DNA of 64,000 bases from an uncultured Pelagibacteraceae bacterium (GTDB lineage Bacteria; Pseudomonadota; Alphaproteobacteria; Pelagibacterales; Pelagibacteraceae). Under the pieces are notes generated by a model. That model had not been told where the DNA came from, ran no database searches, and saw only the letters and a program-made list of their open reading frames with translations. The first letter of the stretch is position 1. Each line of letters opens with the position of its first letter. Position numbers and translations under genes: made by a program. The stretch lies in contig CACDRY010000001.1 of the NCBI GenBank assembly GCA_902555275.1, positions 62,001-126,000 on the forward strand. The letters run 5' to 3'. Shown here piece by piece: positions 38,006-48,500 of the stretch.

Positions 38006-38558
38006 TTAGATTTTTAGAAATTAAAGGTTTTTCAATAGAACATTCAAAATTATTCTTATTTGTTTCATATCCACAAACTTTTGCATAACTTGAAATAATG
38101 AAATTTAGTTTCCCATCATTCTCGAAATTCTTTAATTTTTTAGACTGAATATTATATTCTAGATTTTGATGAAAATTTTTTTTACCACTTACTAAAATTA
38201 AAGTATTATTATCTTTCATTAAATAATATGCAAAGTCCTCAGGAAAAACTGGATAGGTATAATTTTTTACAAGTTTTTTAACTTTTTTAGGAAACCATTC
38301 ATATGTTAGTAAAGGGAAATCCTCTTTTGAATTATGATTATAAATATATAGATCTTGTGGATAATCATTAATATAGTTTGCATCTTCTCCTCTAGCTAAA
38401 ATGGCTTTGTCTCTTGTTTTGAAATATAATGTAAATTGACTATTATATGATTTCATTTTACCAACATAAAAATATTTATTACTAGTTTCGTTGCTAATTT
38501 CAGCGTAAGAAAAATTTGAAAAAAAAATTACAATTAATATAGATAAAATTCTTGCCAT
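37998..38558 (-). CDS. Hypothetical secreted/periplasmic protein
   Basis: N-terminal signal sequence MARILSILIVIFFSNFSYA; no family recognised. Confidence 0.65.
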   Translation of the reverse strand: MARILSILIVIFFSNFSYAEISNETSNKYFYVGKMKSYNSQFTLYFKTRDKAILARGEDANYINDYPQDLYIYNHNSKEDFPLLTYEWFPKKVKKLVKNYTYPVFPEDFAYYLMKDNNTLILVSGKKNFHQNLEYNIQSKKLKNFENDGKLNFIISSYAKVCGYETNKNNFECSIEKPLISKNLIN

Positions 38559-38607
38559 ATATGACTTTAAAAATATAAAGTTGCTTAATATTTGTTTGAA
38601 TTGTGTC

Positions 38608-39417
38608 TTAATTTAATTCTGTAATAAATAACTCAATTGAGTTTATGAGATTTTCGTTAAAATCCATCATATGATCATCATTTTCAACAAAAAAACTTGA
38701 TTTTTTTCCATTAAATTTATCATAAATTTCTTTTCCCATTTTAAATGGTACAATTTTATCTTTCATACCATGCATTACCAGAATTGGAGATGTATTTTTA
38801 TTCAATTTACTAATCGAATTGTATTTATCTTTTAACAAATATTTGACTGGCAAATATGGATAATAACTTTTTGCTAGTGTTTCCATAGATGTGAACGGTG
38901 ACTCTAATATCACACCACTAAAAGAATAATCTTGTGCTAGATTTAATGCAATTGCTGTACCCAACGACTCCCCGTACAAGATTATATTTTTATCTTCAAT
39001 TTTCTTGGAATTTAGCCATTTCTTTGCTGCCAAAGCATCTTCATAAAGGCCTATTTCTGAAGGTTTTCCATCATTTCCACTAAATCCCCTATAAGCGAAT
39101 ATCAAATAGTTAACATTCATTTTTGAGAATTCATTTAATTTATAAATACGATTATCAAGTTTGCCAGCATTGCCATGAAAAAGTAATATAGTCTTATAAT
39201 TTTCGTTCTTTTGAAAGTGCCATCCAACCAAACTACTTTCAGAGTTAATAAATACCTTTTCTATTTTGTGATTCAAAGGTCCTTCGTCTAAATAATTATT
39301 TTCTCCTGGATGGTACAGAAGATTTCTTTGATAAAAAAAAATAAAAATGCAAATAAACATATAAATAATTAATATTAATAATAATATATTTGTTAGTGTC
39401 ATTTTTTTATTAATCAT
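38608..39417 (-). CDS. Membrane-anchored alpha/beta hydrolase
   Basis: N-terminal TM, nucleophile elbow YGESLGTAIAL, FHGNAG oxyanion motif. Confidence 0.88.
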   Translation of the reverse strand: MINKKMTLTNILLLILIIYMFICIFIFFYQRNLLYHPGENNYLDEGPLNHKIEKVFINSESSLVGWHFQKNENYKTILLFHGNAGKLDNRIYKLNEFSKMNVNYLIFAYRGFSGNDGKPSEIGLYEDALAAKKWLNSKKIEDKNIILYGESLGTAIALNLAQDYSFSGVILESPFTSMETLAKSYYPYLPVKYLLKDKYNSISKLNKNTSPILVMHGMKDKIVPFKMGKEIYDKFNGKKSSFFVENDDHMMDFNENLINSIELFITELN

Positions 39418-40621
39418 TATTTCTATTTAGATAAATGAAAAAAATATAACTTAATATACAAAGAATTAAAAAAATTGAAAAAGAAATTCTATAACTACTT
39501 ACAATATCAAATCCTTTAGAATTAAATAAGTCTATAAATAATCCAATACCCCATTGCATAAAGAATGTTCCTGAATGAATGAATACATTATATGAAGTAA
39601 GTGACTTGCCTGCTAAATTTTGTGAAAAGTTTAAAGCTATAGCTGGTTGAGTTAGAGAAATTACAATTGAAGTCATAATGTATATTGCAAATAAAAAAGC
39701 TCCAGCTTTAGGACCAAAAAAGATTATTAGAAAAAAAACAAAGTAACTTACTGGGAGTCCAAATTTAATTAGTTTAACACTACTTATTCCATAATCAGAG
39801 AGTTTGGGAAGAATATATCCCCATAAAAAGTATGATGCTAACATAGTTACATTGATCCAAAATAAGCCTGTAGCACTTTGAAATGGAGAATAACCTGTAA
39901 TATTTAGCATCCAAGGACCGGCCCAAAGCGTTTGGATTGCCTGTATACCACCATAATTAATAAATGCTAATGGTACCATACTGATAAAAAACTTATTCTT
40001 CCAAATTTGTGCTAAACCTTTTTTTTCTTCATCAACAGTGAAGTTTTCTTTCTGTTCCCAATTAGGAGTGAATAAAAAAATTAAAATAATACTTATTAAA
40101 ATAAGTATAGCTATTAAAATGAAAATCCATCTCCATCCTATGTATGGTAATAAAATCTGTACAGGTAAAGTAGATGATACAAAACCTATATTTGCTACCA
40201 TTAACATCCATGAATTAGCACGCTGTTGATATTTTTCAGCAAACCAAACTCTGTATCCTGTTAGAGGTCCCATCATACAAGCGCTCACGCCGATCCCAAT
40301 AAATATTCTTGAAATAAGTAACCCAGAAAAACTTTTTGCTAATGCAAATGATATGGTTCCTACCAATGCAATTACTAAAAAATATCCAACGACTTTTTTT
40401 GGTCCATATTTATCAAGAAGTAGTCCTATTGGGACTTGCATAATTGAAAAGCCAATAAAATAGCCTCCTGCTAACAGTCCTAAATTTCCTGCTGTTAAAT
40501 CGAATTCATATGTCAGGACTGGTGTTAATGTTGCAGTAATAGATCTAACAAGATTTGATAATAAAAAACCAAAGGCAAAAATACAAAATATGATAATGCT
40601 TTTATTTACTTTAGTAATCAT
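39410..40621 (-). CDS. MFS transporter
   Basis: About 12 hydrophobic segments; GLLLDKYGPKKV MFS loop motif. Confidence 0.9.
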   Translation of the reverse strand: MITKVNKSIIIFCIFAFGFLLSNLVRSITATLTPVLTYEFDLTAGNLGLLAGGYFIGFSIMQVPIGLLLDKYGPKKVVGYFLVIALVGTISFALAKSFSGLLISRIFIGIGVSACMMGPLTGYRVWFAEKYQQRANSWMLMVANIGFVSSTLPVQILLPYIGWRWIFILIAILILISIILIFLFTPNWEQKENFTVDEEKKGLAQIWKNKFFISMVPLAFINYGGIQAIQTLWAGPWMLNITGYSPFQSATGLFWINVTMLASYFLWGYILPKLSDYGISSVKLIKFGLPVSYFVFFLIIFFGPKAGAFLFAIYIMTSIVISLTQPAIALNFSQNLAGKSLTSYNVFIHSGTFFMQWGIGLFIDLFNSKGFDIVSSYRISFSIFLILCILSYIFFIYLNRNND

Positions 40622-40650
40622 TTATAAATTTTTGAGATTTAATCTGTACT

Positions 40651-42234
40651 ATGAATAATCAATCAACAAAAGATAAAGATGCACGCTCATCAAATGCTAT
40701 GGCTGCAACTTCTCATCCATTAGCGACTGAAGAAGCCTTAAAAATACTAAAAATGGGTGGAAATGCAGTAGATGCTTCTATAGCAGCTTCAATTGTTTTA
40801 TCTGTGGTTGAGCCTAATGCAACAAGTATTGGTGGAGACTGTTTTGCAATTGTCAAAATGAATGACAAGGATGCAGTATCTTTTAATGGATCTGGGTTAG
40901 CACCAGAGAAATTAAGTTATGATTTCTTCAAGGAAAAAAATATAGATAAAATTGGATTAACAAGTCCTCATTCAGTAACGATTCCTGGTGCAGTTCATGC
41001 TTGGGAAACTATTCATAAAGAATTTGGAAAATTAGATTTTGAACAATTATTTACAGGTGCAATTGAGATTGCAAAAAATGGTCACAAGATTTCTAAAGTA
41101 GTGTCAAATGCTTGGCATAATAGCTTTAATAAAATTAATGGAAATGAAAATTCTAAAAAAATTTTTTTGAAAGAAGGTCGTACTTATCAAGAAAATGAAT
41201 TAATGAAAAATATCCCATTAGGAAAAACATTAGAGGCAATTAGTAAAAAAGGAAGTAAAGAATTTTATGAAGGTGAAACTGCAAAAGATATAATTGAAAG
41301 TTTAAGTGAATTAGGGGGTGTGCATACTTTTGAGGATTTTTCTAAACAGAACACAATAAGATCAGAAACAATAAAATCTAGTTATAAGGGTGATTTTATT
41401 CATCAATGTCCTCCAAATGGACCTGGCGTAACTGTTTTGATTATGATGAAATTGTTAGAAAAACTAAATATTCAAAACTATAAATTCAACAGTACAGAAA
41501 GATTTCATCTTGAAGCCGAAGTTACAAAACAAGCTTATAAAGTTAAAGAAACAAGCTTAGGCGATCCAAATTTTGTAAATTTTGATTTAGATGAAATTTT
41601 AAGTGATAAAAATATTGAGGATATTTTTAATAAAATTAAGCTCAATTCATGCAGTGATGTTGGTGACTTAAATATTCCAGCTCACCCAGAAACTATTTAT
41701 CTAACAGTTGTAGATAAAGACTTAAATAGTGTGTCCATCATTAATTCAGTTTGTTACGTATTTGGGTCAGGTATCACTACAAATAAAAGTGGAATACTTT
41801 TACATAACAGGGGTACAAATTTCAGAGTAGAGCATGGACATCCAAACTGTATTGAGGGCTTAAAAAGACCATTACACACTATAATTCCAGGTATGGTCAT
41901 TGACAAAGATAACAATACAACTTTGAGCTATGGAGTTATGGGAGGGCAATATCAACCAGTAGGACAGGTGCATGTTTTAAATAATATGATTGATTACGGC
42001 ATGGGTCCTCAAGAGGCTTTAAGTTTTCCAAGAGCCTTTCATTTTAACAATATTTATAAGCTTGAAAAATCAGTTGATAATCAAATTTTTAACGAATTGA
42101 AAGAAATCGGTCATAATGTTGAGTATATTGATGGCACTCATGGTGGAGGTCAAGCTATTAAAATAAATCGTACAGAAGGGGATCTTTTAGGAGGATCTGA
42201 TCCTAGAAAAGATGGTTACGCAAAAGGGTACTAA
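40651..42234 (+). CDS. Gamma-glutamyltransferase-family Ntn hydrolase (no signal peptide)
   Basis: GGNAVDASIAASIVLSVVEP; likely catalytic Thr in PETIYLTVVDKDLNSVSIINS; C-terminal GGQAIKI..GGSDPRKDGYAKGY. Confidence 0.88.
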   Translation: MNNQSTKDKDARSSNAMAATSHPLATEEALKILKMGGNAVDASIAASIVLSVVEPNATSIGGDCFAIVKMNDKDAVSFNGSGLAPEKLSYDFFKEKNIDKIGLTSPHSVTIPGAVHAWETIHKEFGKLDFEQLFTGAIEIAKNGHKISKVVSNAWHNSFNKINGNENSKKIFLKEGRTYQENELMKNIPLGKTLEAISKKGSKEFYEGETAKDIIESLSELGGVHTFEDFSKQNTIRSETIKSSYKGDFIHQCPPNGPGVTVLIMMKLLEKLNIQNYKFNSTERFHLEAEVTKQAYKVKETSLGDPNFVNFDLDEILSDKNIEDIFNKIKLNSCSDVGDLNIPAHPETIYLTVVDKDLNSVSIINSVCYVFGSGITTNKSGILLHNRGTNFRVEHGHPNCIEGLKRPLHTIIPGMVIDKDNNTTLSYGVMGGQYQPVGQVHVLNNMIDYGMGPQEALSFPRAFHFNNIYKLEKSVDNQIFNELKEIGHNVEYIDGTHGGGQAIKINRTEGDLLGGSDPRKDGYAKGY

Positions 42235-42237
42235 ATA

Positions 42238-43746
42238 ATGTCAAAAAGAATTGTTAGAAACATTTTTGAAAATGTGAATGATGAAAATATTGCTCTAACC
42301 TCTGAAATCAGTACAAAACTAAATTACAAAGATTTAAAATTATTTATCGATAAAATTTCTAAACAGCTGGCTGGAAATGGATTATCAAACAAAGATAGAG
42401 CAGCGATAGTTTTACCAAATGGGCCATATATGGCTTCAAGTTTTTTAGCTATTTCAAGCTATATGTCTGCTGCACCTTTAAATCCATCATATAAATCTGA
42501 GGAGTATGAATTTTATTTAAAAGATTTAAATCCAAAAATTGTTTTGGTTGAGAAAAATTCTGAAAATCCAGTTGTAGATGTAGCAAAAAAATTAAAAATA
42601 GAATTATGTGAGATTAATCCAGAAAAGGATGGACCTTCAGGAATATTTAATATTTATGAAAAAGAAAGTGAATATTCTTTACCTGATGAAAATGATGAAG
42701 CATTAGTGCTACACACTTCTGGTACAACATCAAGACCAAAGATTGTTCCTTTAACAAATAAAAATATTTTTTCTTCTGCAGAAAATATTTCTAAAAGTTT
42801 AAATCTTTCTAAAAATGACCATTGTCTTAATATTATGCCACTTTTTCATATACATGGTCTTATAGCTATTTTAGCTTCATCAATGAAAGCTGGGGCATCT
42901 GTATGTGCATCAAATGGTTTTAATGCTATCAAGTTTTTAGATTTAGCTAAATCAGAAAAAATAACTTGGTACTCAGGGGTGCCTACAATGCATCAGGCTA
43001 TTTTATTAAGAGCAAGTAGAAATTTAGAAGTTGCTAAGCTACTAAAACTAAGATTAATTAGATCATCATCTGCATCTTTACCACCAGCAGTATTCAAAGA
43101 TTTAAATGATGTTTTTAGTTGCCCAGTAATTGAAGCATACGGTATGACAGAAGCTACTCACCAAATGACTTCTAATCCATTGCCACCTAAGCAACAAAAA
43201 GCAGGATTTGTAGGCCTTCCAGCAGGTCCAGAGGTATGTATTATGAACGAAGATGGGGAAGTGCTAAAACAAGGTGATGAAGGAGAAGTGTGTATAAAAG
43301 GTGAAAATGTAACTCTTGGATACGATAATAATGAAGAAGCAAACAAAACAAGTTTTACCAATGGTTGGTTTAGAACTGGCGATCAAGGTTATTTCGACAA
43401 TGAGGGTTATTTAAAGATTTCAGGAAGATTGAAAGAAATAATTAATAAAGGTGGAGAAAAAATATCTCCATTAGAAGTTGATAATGTATTAATGGACCAT
43501 CCATTAATAGATCAAGCAGTTTGTTTTGGATATGAAGACAAAATGCTTGGAGAAAATATTGCTAGTGCAATTATAATAAAAAGTGGTGAGGCATTTTCAG
43601 AAAATGATGTTTTAGAATATGCTCAAGAAAAACTTGCTAAATTTAAAATACCAAAAAAAATTTTTTTTGTTGAAGAAATTCCAAAAGGAGCAACAGGAAA
43701 ATTACAAAGAAATGTTTTAGCAAAAAAATTTGGTTTAAATAATTAA
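42238..43746 (+). CDS. AMP-dependent acyl-CoA synthetase, oxalyl-CoA-synthetase-like
   Basis: LHTSGTTSRPKIVPLTNKN AMP-binding motif; N-terminal AAPLNPSYKSEEYEFYLKDLNPK resembles the oxalate-CoA ligase (AAE3) group. Confidence 0.8.
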   Translation: MSKRIVRNIFENVNDENIALTSEISTKLNYKDLKLFIDKISKQLAGNGLSNKDRAAIVLPNGPYMASSFLAISSYMSAAPLNPSYKSEEYEFYLKDLNPKIVLVEKNSENPVVDVAKKLKIELCEINPEKDGPSGIFNIYEKESEYSLPDENDEALVLHTSGTTSRPKIVPLTNKNIFSSAENISKSLNLSKNDHCLNIMPLFHIHGLIAILASSMKAGASVCASNGFNAIKFLDLAKSEKITWYSGVPTMHQAILLRASRNLEVAKLLKLRLIRSSSASLPPAVFKDLNDVFSCPVIEAYGMTEATHQMTSNPLPPKQQKAGFVGLPAGPEVCIMNEDGEVLKQGDEGEVCIKGENVTLGYDNNEEANKTSFTNGWFRTGDQGYFDNEGYLKISGRLKEIINKGGEKISPLEVDNVLMDHPLIDQAVCFGYEDKMLGENIASAIIIKSGEAFSENDVLEYAQEKLAKFKIPKKIFFVEEIPKGATGKLQRNVLAKKFGLNN

Positions 43747-44762
43747 TGACAAAAGTTTGTATATTTGGTGCAGGATCGATTGGGGGATATTTAGCTGCGT
43801 GTTTGAGTAAAAATAATATTGATTTATCACTTATAGCCAGAGGTCCACACAAAAAAGCTATTGAGGAAAATGGTTTAACATTAATTAAAAAAGATAAAAC
43901 AGAAAACTTTAAATTAAAAGTAACAGATGATCCCAAAGAACTTGGAATTCAAGATTATATTTTTATTTCAGTAAAAGCTCATGCAATTTCTAATATAGTT
44001 GATTCTCTTCAAAGCTTAATTGGAAAAAATACAACTATAATATCTGCTGTGAATGGCTTACCTTGGTGGTATTTTCATAAAGCTAACACGGGGACAAACT
44101 TAGATGAGAAACATATAGATAGTGTTGATCCTGATGGTAAGATTTGGAATTCTTTGAATCCTTCAAGAGCTCTTGGATGTGTGGTTTATCCAGCAGCTGA
44201 AATTACTGAACCTGGTGTTATTAAACACAATGGTGGTGAAAGATTTACATTAGGCGAACCAGATGGATCAAAATCAGAAAGACTTAAAATTATTGCAGAC
44301 TTATTAATTGCAGGAGGCTTAAAAGCTCCACAAAAAAGTAATCTAAGAGATGAAATATGGATAAAGCTCTGGGGTAATTGCTCATTTAATATAGTAAGCG
44401 CACTATATGATAAGACTTTGGATGAAATTGGTAATGACCCAGAATTATTAAACACCGTAAGAAAATTGATGGAAGAATGTCAGTTAGTAGGAGAGAAAAT
44501 AGGTGTAAAATTCAACGTCTCAATCGATCAAAGAATTAAAGCTGCTATCTCTATTATTGGTCACAAACCCTCGACAACGCAAGACTTACATGCAAAACGT
44601 CCTTTAGAAATAGATCCAATTATTGGATCAATAATTGAAATTGGAAATAAAGTTAATGTAAAAACCTTTACATTAAAAACTGAGTATAACAAATTAAAAG
44701 ACAAAGCGGAAAGACTTAGTTTATATCAAAGGACAAATATAATTGAACAGATTACAAGTTAA
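43746..44762 (+). CDS. 2-dehydropantoate 2-reductase family protein (ApbA/PanE)
   Basis: KVCIFGAGSIGGYLAACLSKNN, VKAHAISNIVDSL, KLWGNCSFN. Confidence 0.85.
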   Translation: MTKVCIFGAGSIGGYLAACLSKNNIDLSLIARGPHKKAIEENGLTLIKKDKTENFKLKVTDDPKELGIQDYIFISVKAHAISNIVDSLQSLIGKNTTIISAVNGLPWWYFHKANTGTNLDEKHIDSVDPDGKIWNSLNPSRALGCVVYPAAEITEPGVIKHNGGERFTLGEPDGSKSERLKIIADLLIAGGLKAPQKSNLRDEIWIKLWGNCSFNIVSALYDKTLDEIGNDPELLNTVRKLMEECQLVGEKIGVKFNVSIDQRIKAAISIIGHKPSTTQDLHAKRPLEIDPIIGSIIEIGNKVNVKTFTLKTEYNKLKDKAERLSLYQRTNIIEQITS

Positions 44763-47414
44763 TCAAAAATTGAGAGAAATATCCCTGTGTACTGAATTAC
44801 ATTTTGAAACATAAATTGCTTGCTCTTTTGTAAGTTTTTGTTGTAACCTCAATCCAATAGTTTCACTTAATACAGTTAAGTGATTATTTATTCTATCCAT
44901 ATATTTTTTGTCAAATTCATTTCTCCAACTTACTTCTTGATCAAAATGTGCATAAGTATCACTAGCTATTTTTTGAATTTGTTCTGGATCTTTTTCATCT
45001 TCATCCATTATAGTTATTAGATAATCTAATTTATCTGCAAATTCATCTGATCCAGAAATCTCTCCTACTTTATCAAACATATTATCAATATGATCAATGG
45101 CATCTAAATATCCTCTATTGTCAATTTTAGATTTAAGAATTTTGATATCTTCATTTAATTCTTCAAATTTTTCACCATCTAAAATAAATAATTTTATCAA
45201 CATTAAATCATCATATGCATTGTCTGCAGTTTTACGATATTTTTTTACTGCTAAGTTTTTTGCTTTATTAATCTTGTTAAATTCATCATTTCTTGATTTC
45301 CAATCTTTAGAAATTGAGTTTTCTATTTCGTCAATTTCGAGTTTTATGTTCTCAATTCTTTGTTCAATTTTATTTTTTTCAGAAACTTCATCATCATCTA
45401 AATTTCTAATTTCGGCTTTAAATTTATCTATTTTTTTATTGAGTTTAAAAATTTTCTTTTGTTTTTTTCTCGTTTTGAAATGTAAATCTCGATAATCAAC
45501 AGCGTAATCATTGTAAATAGCTTCGGCACTTTTTACATCATCAACTAATTCAAATGTATAATTTGAATTATCAACATGACGTTGGAAATAACTTAACTTA
45601 TCGGCTGGTAAATTTGCAAGTATTATTGAATCAAAATCGTCTATGCTATTCTTTATTTCATCTGCATTGTTTGTATATTTTGCAAATTTATATTCTTGCA
45701 AACAATATTGAAGTTTCGGGTTCATAGGAGGTGGAGCTACATTTGAAGTCAAATAAACTCTATTTGGAAGATAATTTACCAGACTTGGATAAGACCCTAC
45801 AATTGCTAGGCCAATGAGTTGTAAAATTATAAATGGAACAACACCTTTCCAAATATCTAATGTTTGTACCACTTTCGGAGCAACACCTTTTAAATAAAAT
45901 AAGGCAAAACCAAAGGGGGGAGTTAAAAAAGAGGTTTGTAAATTGACACCAATCATAACACCTAACCAGACCGCTGTAACGTTTGCTCCTGTCTCAGCTA
46001 ATAATATAGGTGCAATTATTGGAACAACCACAACAGCGATTTCAATAAAATCTAAAAAGAACCCAAGTAAGAATATTACAATCATTACAACTACAAACTG
46101 AGTCCAAAAGCCCCCGGGTAAATCTTGAAGGAAGTCTCTTACTAATTCTTCACCACCAAATGCTCTAAATCCTGATGTAAGCATTGCAGCACCTAATAGA
46201 ATAATAAATACCATCGAAGTTGTAACGCACGTTTCGGTTACTACTTCTTTAAGAACATTTTCAGTTTTATATGTTCTCCAAAAACTCCATGCTATTCCAT
46301 AAACCAAAGTGATTACAAAAATAGCAGTTATATAAATTGCTCCTAAATCTCTTTCTTCTATATTTTTTATGTTAAGTTCATAATTTGATGCAAAAAAAGT
46401 AATGGGTATTAATGATCCAATTATCATTATAAGTGGATAGAAGGCACTTTTCTTACCTTGAAATAGACGGTAACCCGCCATTAATGTTGCTCCAATTGCT
46501 CCTATAGAACCAGCTTGGTTCACAGTTGCAATACCCATAAGAATCGATCCTAAAACAGCAAAAATTAATGCAAGTGGAGGAATAATTATAACAATAACTC
46601 TCATCCAAAATTTGAAATCAAAGTTTCCTTTAAATGGAACAGGTGGGGCAACCCCTTTTTTTATTCTTGCATAGAAAAATACATAGATCATATATAAAGC
46701 TACAAGTACTAATCCTGGTAAAAGTGCTCCCAGGAACATGTCACCGGCACTGGATGAACCTACTCTAAATTCACCTGGCATGTTAAATTCGCCTGTTAAA
46801 GCTTTATAATCGTTCTGCCTCATGTTATTGGCAACATCTGATGCGCTCGCTAATTGGTCCGCTATAATAATTAATACAATTGATGGCGGAATAATCTGTC
46901 CTAGAGTTCCAGAAGAGCAAACAATTCCACTTGCAAGTTTTCTGTCATAATTGTTGTTTAACATTGTAGGTAATGAAATTAATCCCATTGCAATGACTGT
47001 TGCTCCGACAATACCTGTAGTTGCAGCTAATAATGCACCAACAAATATTACCGAAATACCTAAACCACCAGGTATCGGGCCAAATAATTGACCCATAGTT
47101 ATTAATAAATCCTCAGCAATTTTTGATTTTTGAAGCATGATTCCCATAAAAATAAATAAGGGAATTGCAATTAAAGTGTCAGTCTCGACGTCCCAGTAAT
47201 TACTTCTAAAATTTGTAATTCCAGCAACAAGCCATTCGGTTGGACCATCGACAGCGAAGTAAGCATCAACATCGCCAGCAAAAATATAACCAAAAAAAGC
47301 TGCTAAACCGATAGATATGATAGCTGAACCAGGAAGAGCAAAGGCAACTGGATACCCTGAAGCTAGAGCTGCAATCATAATTAAAACTAATATAGCTAAA
47401 AAAAATAATTCCAT
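44763..47414 (-). CDS. TRAP transporter large permease subunit (DctM-type) with ~320-aa C-terminal coiled-coil extension
   Basis: DctM-family TM domain (IPLFIFMGIMLQKSKIAEDLL; GTLGQIIPPSIVLIIIADQ) then a charged hydrophilic tail from about 45730 to 44763. Confidence 0.92.
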   Translation of the reverse strand: MELFFLAILVLIMIAALASGYPVAFALPGSAIISIGLAAFFGYIFAGDVDAYFAVDGPTEWLVAGITNFRSNYWDVETDTLIAIPLFIFMGIMLQKSKIAEDLLITMGQLFGPIPGGLGISVIFVGALLAATTGIVGATVIAMGLISLPTMLNNNYDRKLASGIVCSSGTLGQIIPPSIVLIIIADQLASASDVANNMRQNDYKALTGEFNMPGEFRVGSSSAGDMFLGALLPGLVLVALYMIYVFFYARIKKGVAPPVPFKGNFDFKFWMRVIVIIIPPLALIFAVLGSILMGIATVNQAGSIGAIGATLMAGYRLFQGKKSAFYPLIMIIGSLIPITFFASNYELNIKNIEERDLGAIYITAIFVITLVYGIAWSFWRTYKTENVLKEVVTETCVTTSMVFIILLGAAMLTSGFRAFGGEELVRDFLQDLPGGFWTQFVVVMIVIFLLGFFLDFIEIAVVVVPIIAPILLAETGANVTAVWLGVMIGVNLQTSFLTPPFGFALFYLKGVAPKVVQTLDIWKGVVPFIILQLIGLAIVGSYPSLVNYLPNRVYLTSNVAPPPMNPKLQYCLQEYKFAKYTNNADEIKNSIDDFDSIILANLPADKLSYFQRHVDNSNYTFELVDDVKSAEAIYNDYAVDYRDLHFKTRKKQKKIFKLNKKIDKFKAEIRNLDDDEVSEKNKIEQRIENIKLEIDEIENSISKDWKSRNDEFNKINKAKNLAVKKYRKTADNAYDDLMLIKLFILDGEKFEELNEDIKILKSKIDNRGYLDAIDHIDNMFDKVGEISGSDEFADKLDYLITIMDEDEKDPEQIQKIASDTYAHFDQEVSWRNEFDKKYMDRINNHLTVLSETIGLRLQQKLTKEQAIYVSKCNSVHRDISLNF

Positions 47415-48463
47415 TATTGGCTTTCCATATTTTCGATACTAACTTTATTTGTTTTATCGACCTTTGAAATATTTACCTCTTCATCATTTTGCAGAAGTTT
47501 GTGGCTACTGCTCATAAAATAACTTGTGAATTGCAGCAACATCGTAACTGCAAAAACTCCTAAATAAACAGCCATTAAATAAAGTAGATATAGTCCATTA
47601 GAACCTTGCTGAGTTACTTCAAAAGCAACTACGGGTCCGTTAATAATACTTGCTTTACCGTTTAAACCATAAAAGATAACTATTAAACAAAGTGGTACTC
47701 CAAGAAGTGCTGAACCTATCGAATTAGTCCATGCTTTTTTTCTCTCACTAAAAGAAGAGTAAAGGACATCTACTCTTACGTGACCTTCGTGTATTAGAGC
47801 ATATGCACTTGCAAATAGATATAGCGCTGCATACCAAAATCTCACAAGGTCTCCCTGAAAAGCTTGCTCATAAGAAAATATAAATCTTGATAATACTATT
47901 ACAAATTCACTTAGTACGACTAGAACTGCAAGCCAAATAAATCCGACTGATTTTGTAAAATATCCAATTATGAAAGATCCTAAAATAATTGGAAAATGTA
48001 TAAATGTAATTCTTTCAGGAGCTTTAACCATAAAAGCTTTAACCTCAGGACTAAAAATAGCTTCCCATAGTCTTTCCACAACCATGAATGAAATTATAAA
48101 ATCAGCAACACCAACTAGAAATACAGCCCAAAAAGATGATCTAACTAAATATGCAGAAAATTTTGATAATATTTCTGAATCATGTTCCAGTGTCTGTGAA
48201 TATGTTTTAAATACGTATAAAATAACTCCAGCAATACAAATCAAATAAATTCCAATTTGCAAATAACCATAATTTAATTCTGATCCTTGAAGTGCTTTTT
48301 GTTTAAAACCAAATAATTCGTAATGAGAAAAAATTTTTTTTACTCCTGGCCAGTCGACCCAAACTGTAAGAATATTATTTATTAAAAATGCTAGCGTAAA
48401 AGCTAACACAGAGTAGCTTAAAATTCTTAAATAACGTGCTGTAATCTTACTTTCGGAGTCCAT
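47414..48463 (-). CDS. TRAP transporter small permease subunit (DctQ-type), enlarged to 349 aa
   Basis: C-terminal half has DctQ features (FASAYALIHEGHVRVDVLYSSFSERKKAW); extra N-terminal TM segments. Confidence 0.85.
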   Translation of the reverse strand: MDSESKITARYLRILSYSVLAFTLAFLINNILTVWVDWPGVKKIFSHYELFGFKQKALQGSELNYGYLQIGIYLICIAGVILYVFKTYSQTLEHDSEILSKFSAYLVRSSFWAVFLVGVADFIISFMVVERLWEAIFSPEVKAFMVKAPERITFIHFPIILGSFIIGYFTKSVGFIWLAVLVVLSEFVIVLSRFIFSYEQAFQGDLVRFWYAALYLFASAYALIHEGHVRVDVLYSSFSERKKAWTNSIGSALLGVPLCLIVIFYGLNGKASIINGPVVAFEVTQQGSNGLYLLYLMAVYLGVFAVTMLLQFTSYFMSSSHKLLQNDEEVNISKVDKTNKVSIENMESQ

Positions 48464-48500
48464 AGGTTTTTTTTAATACTAAAAATTTACTTTTATTGAA

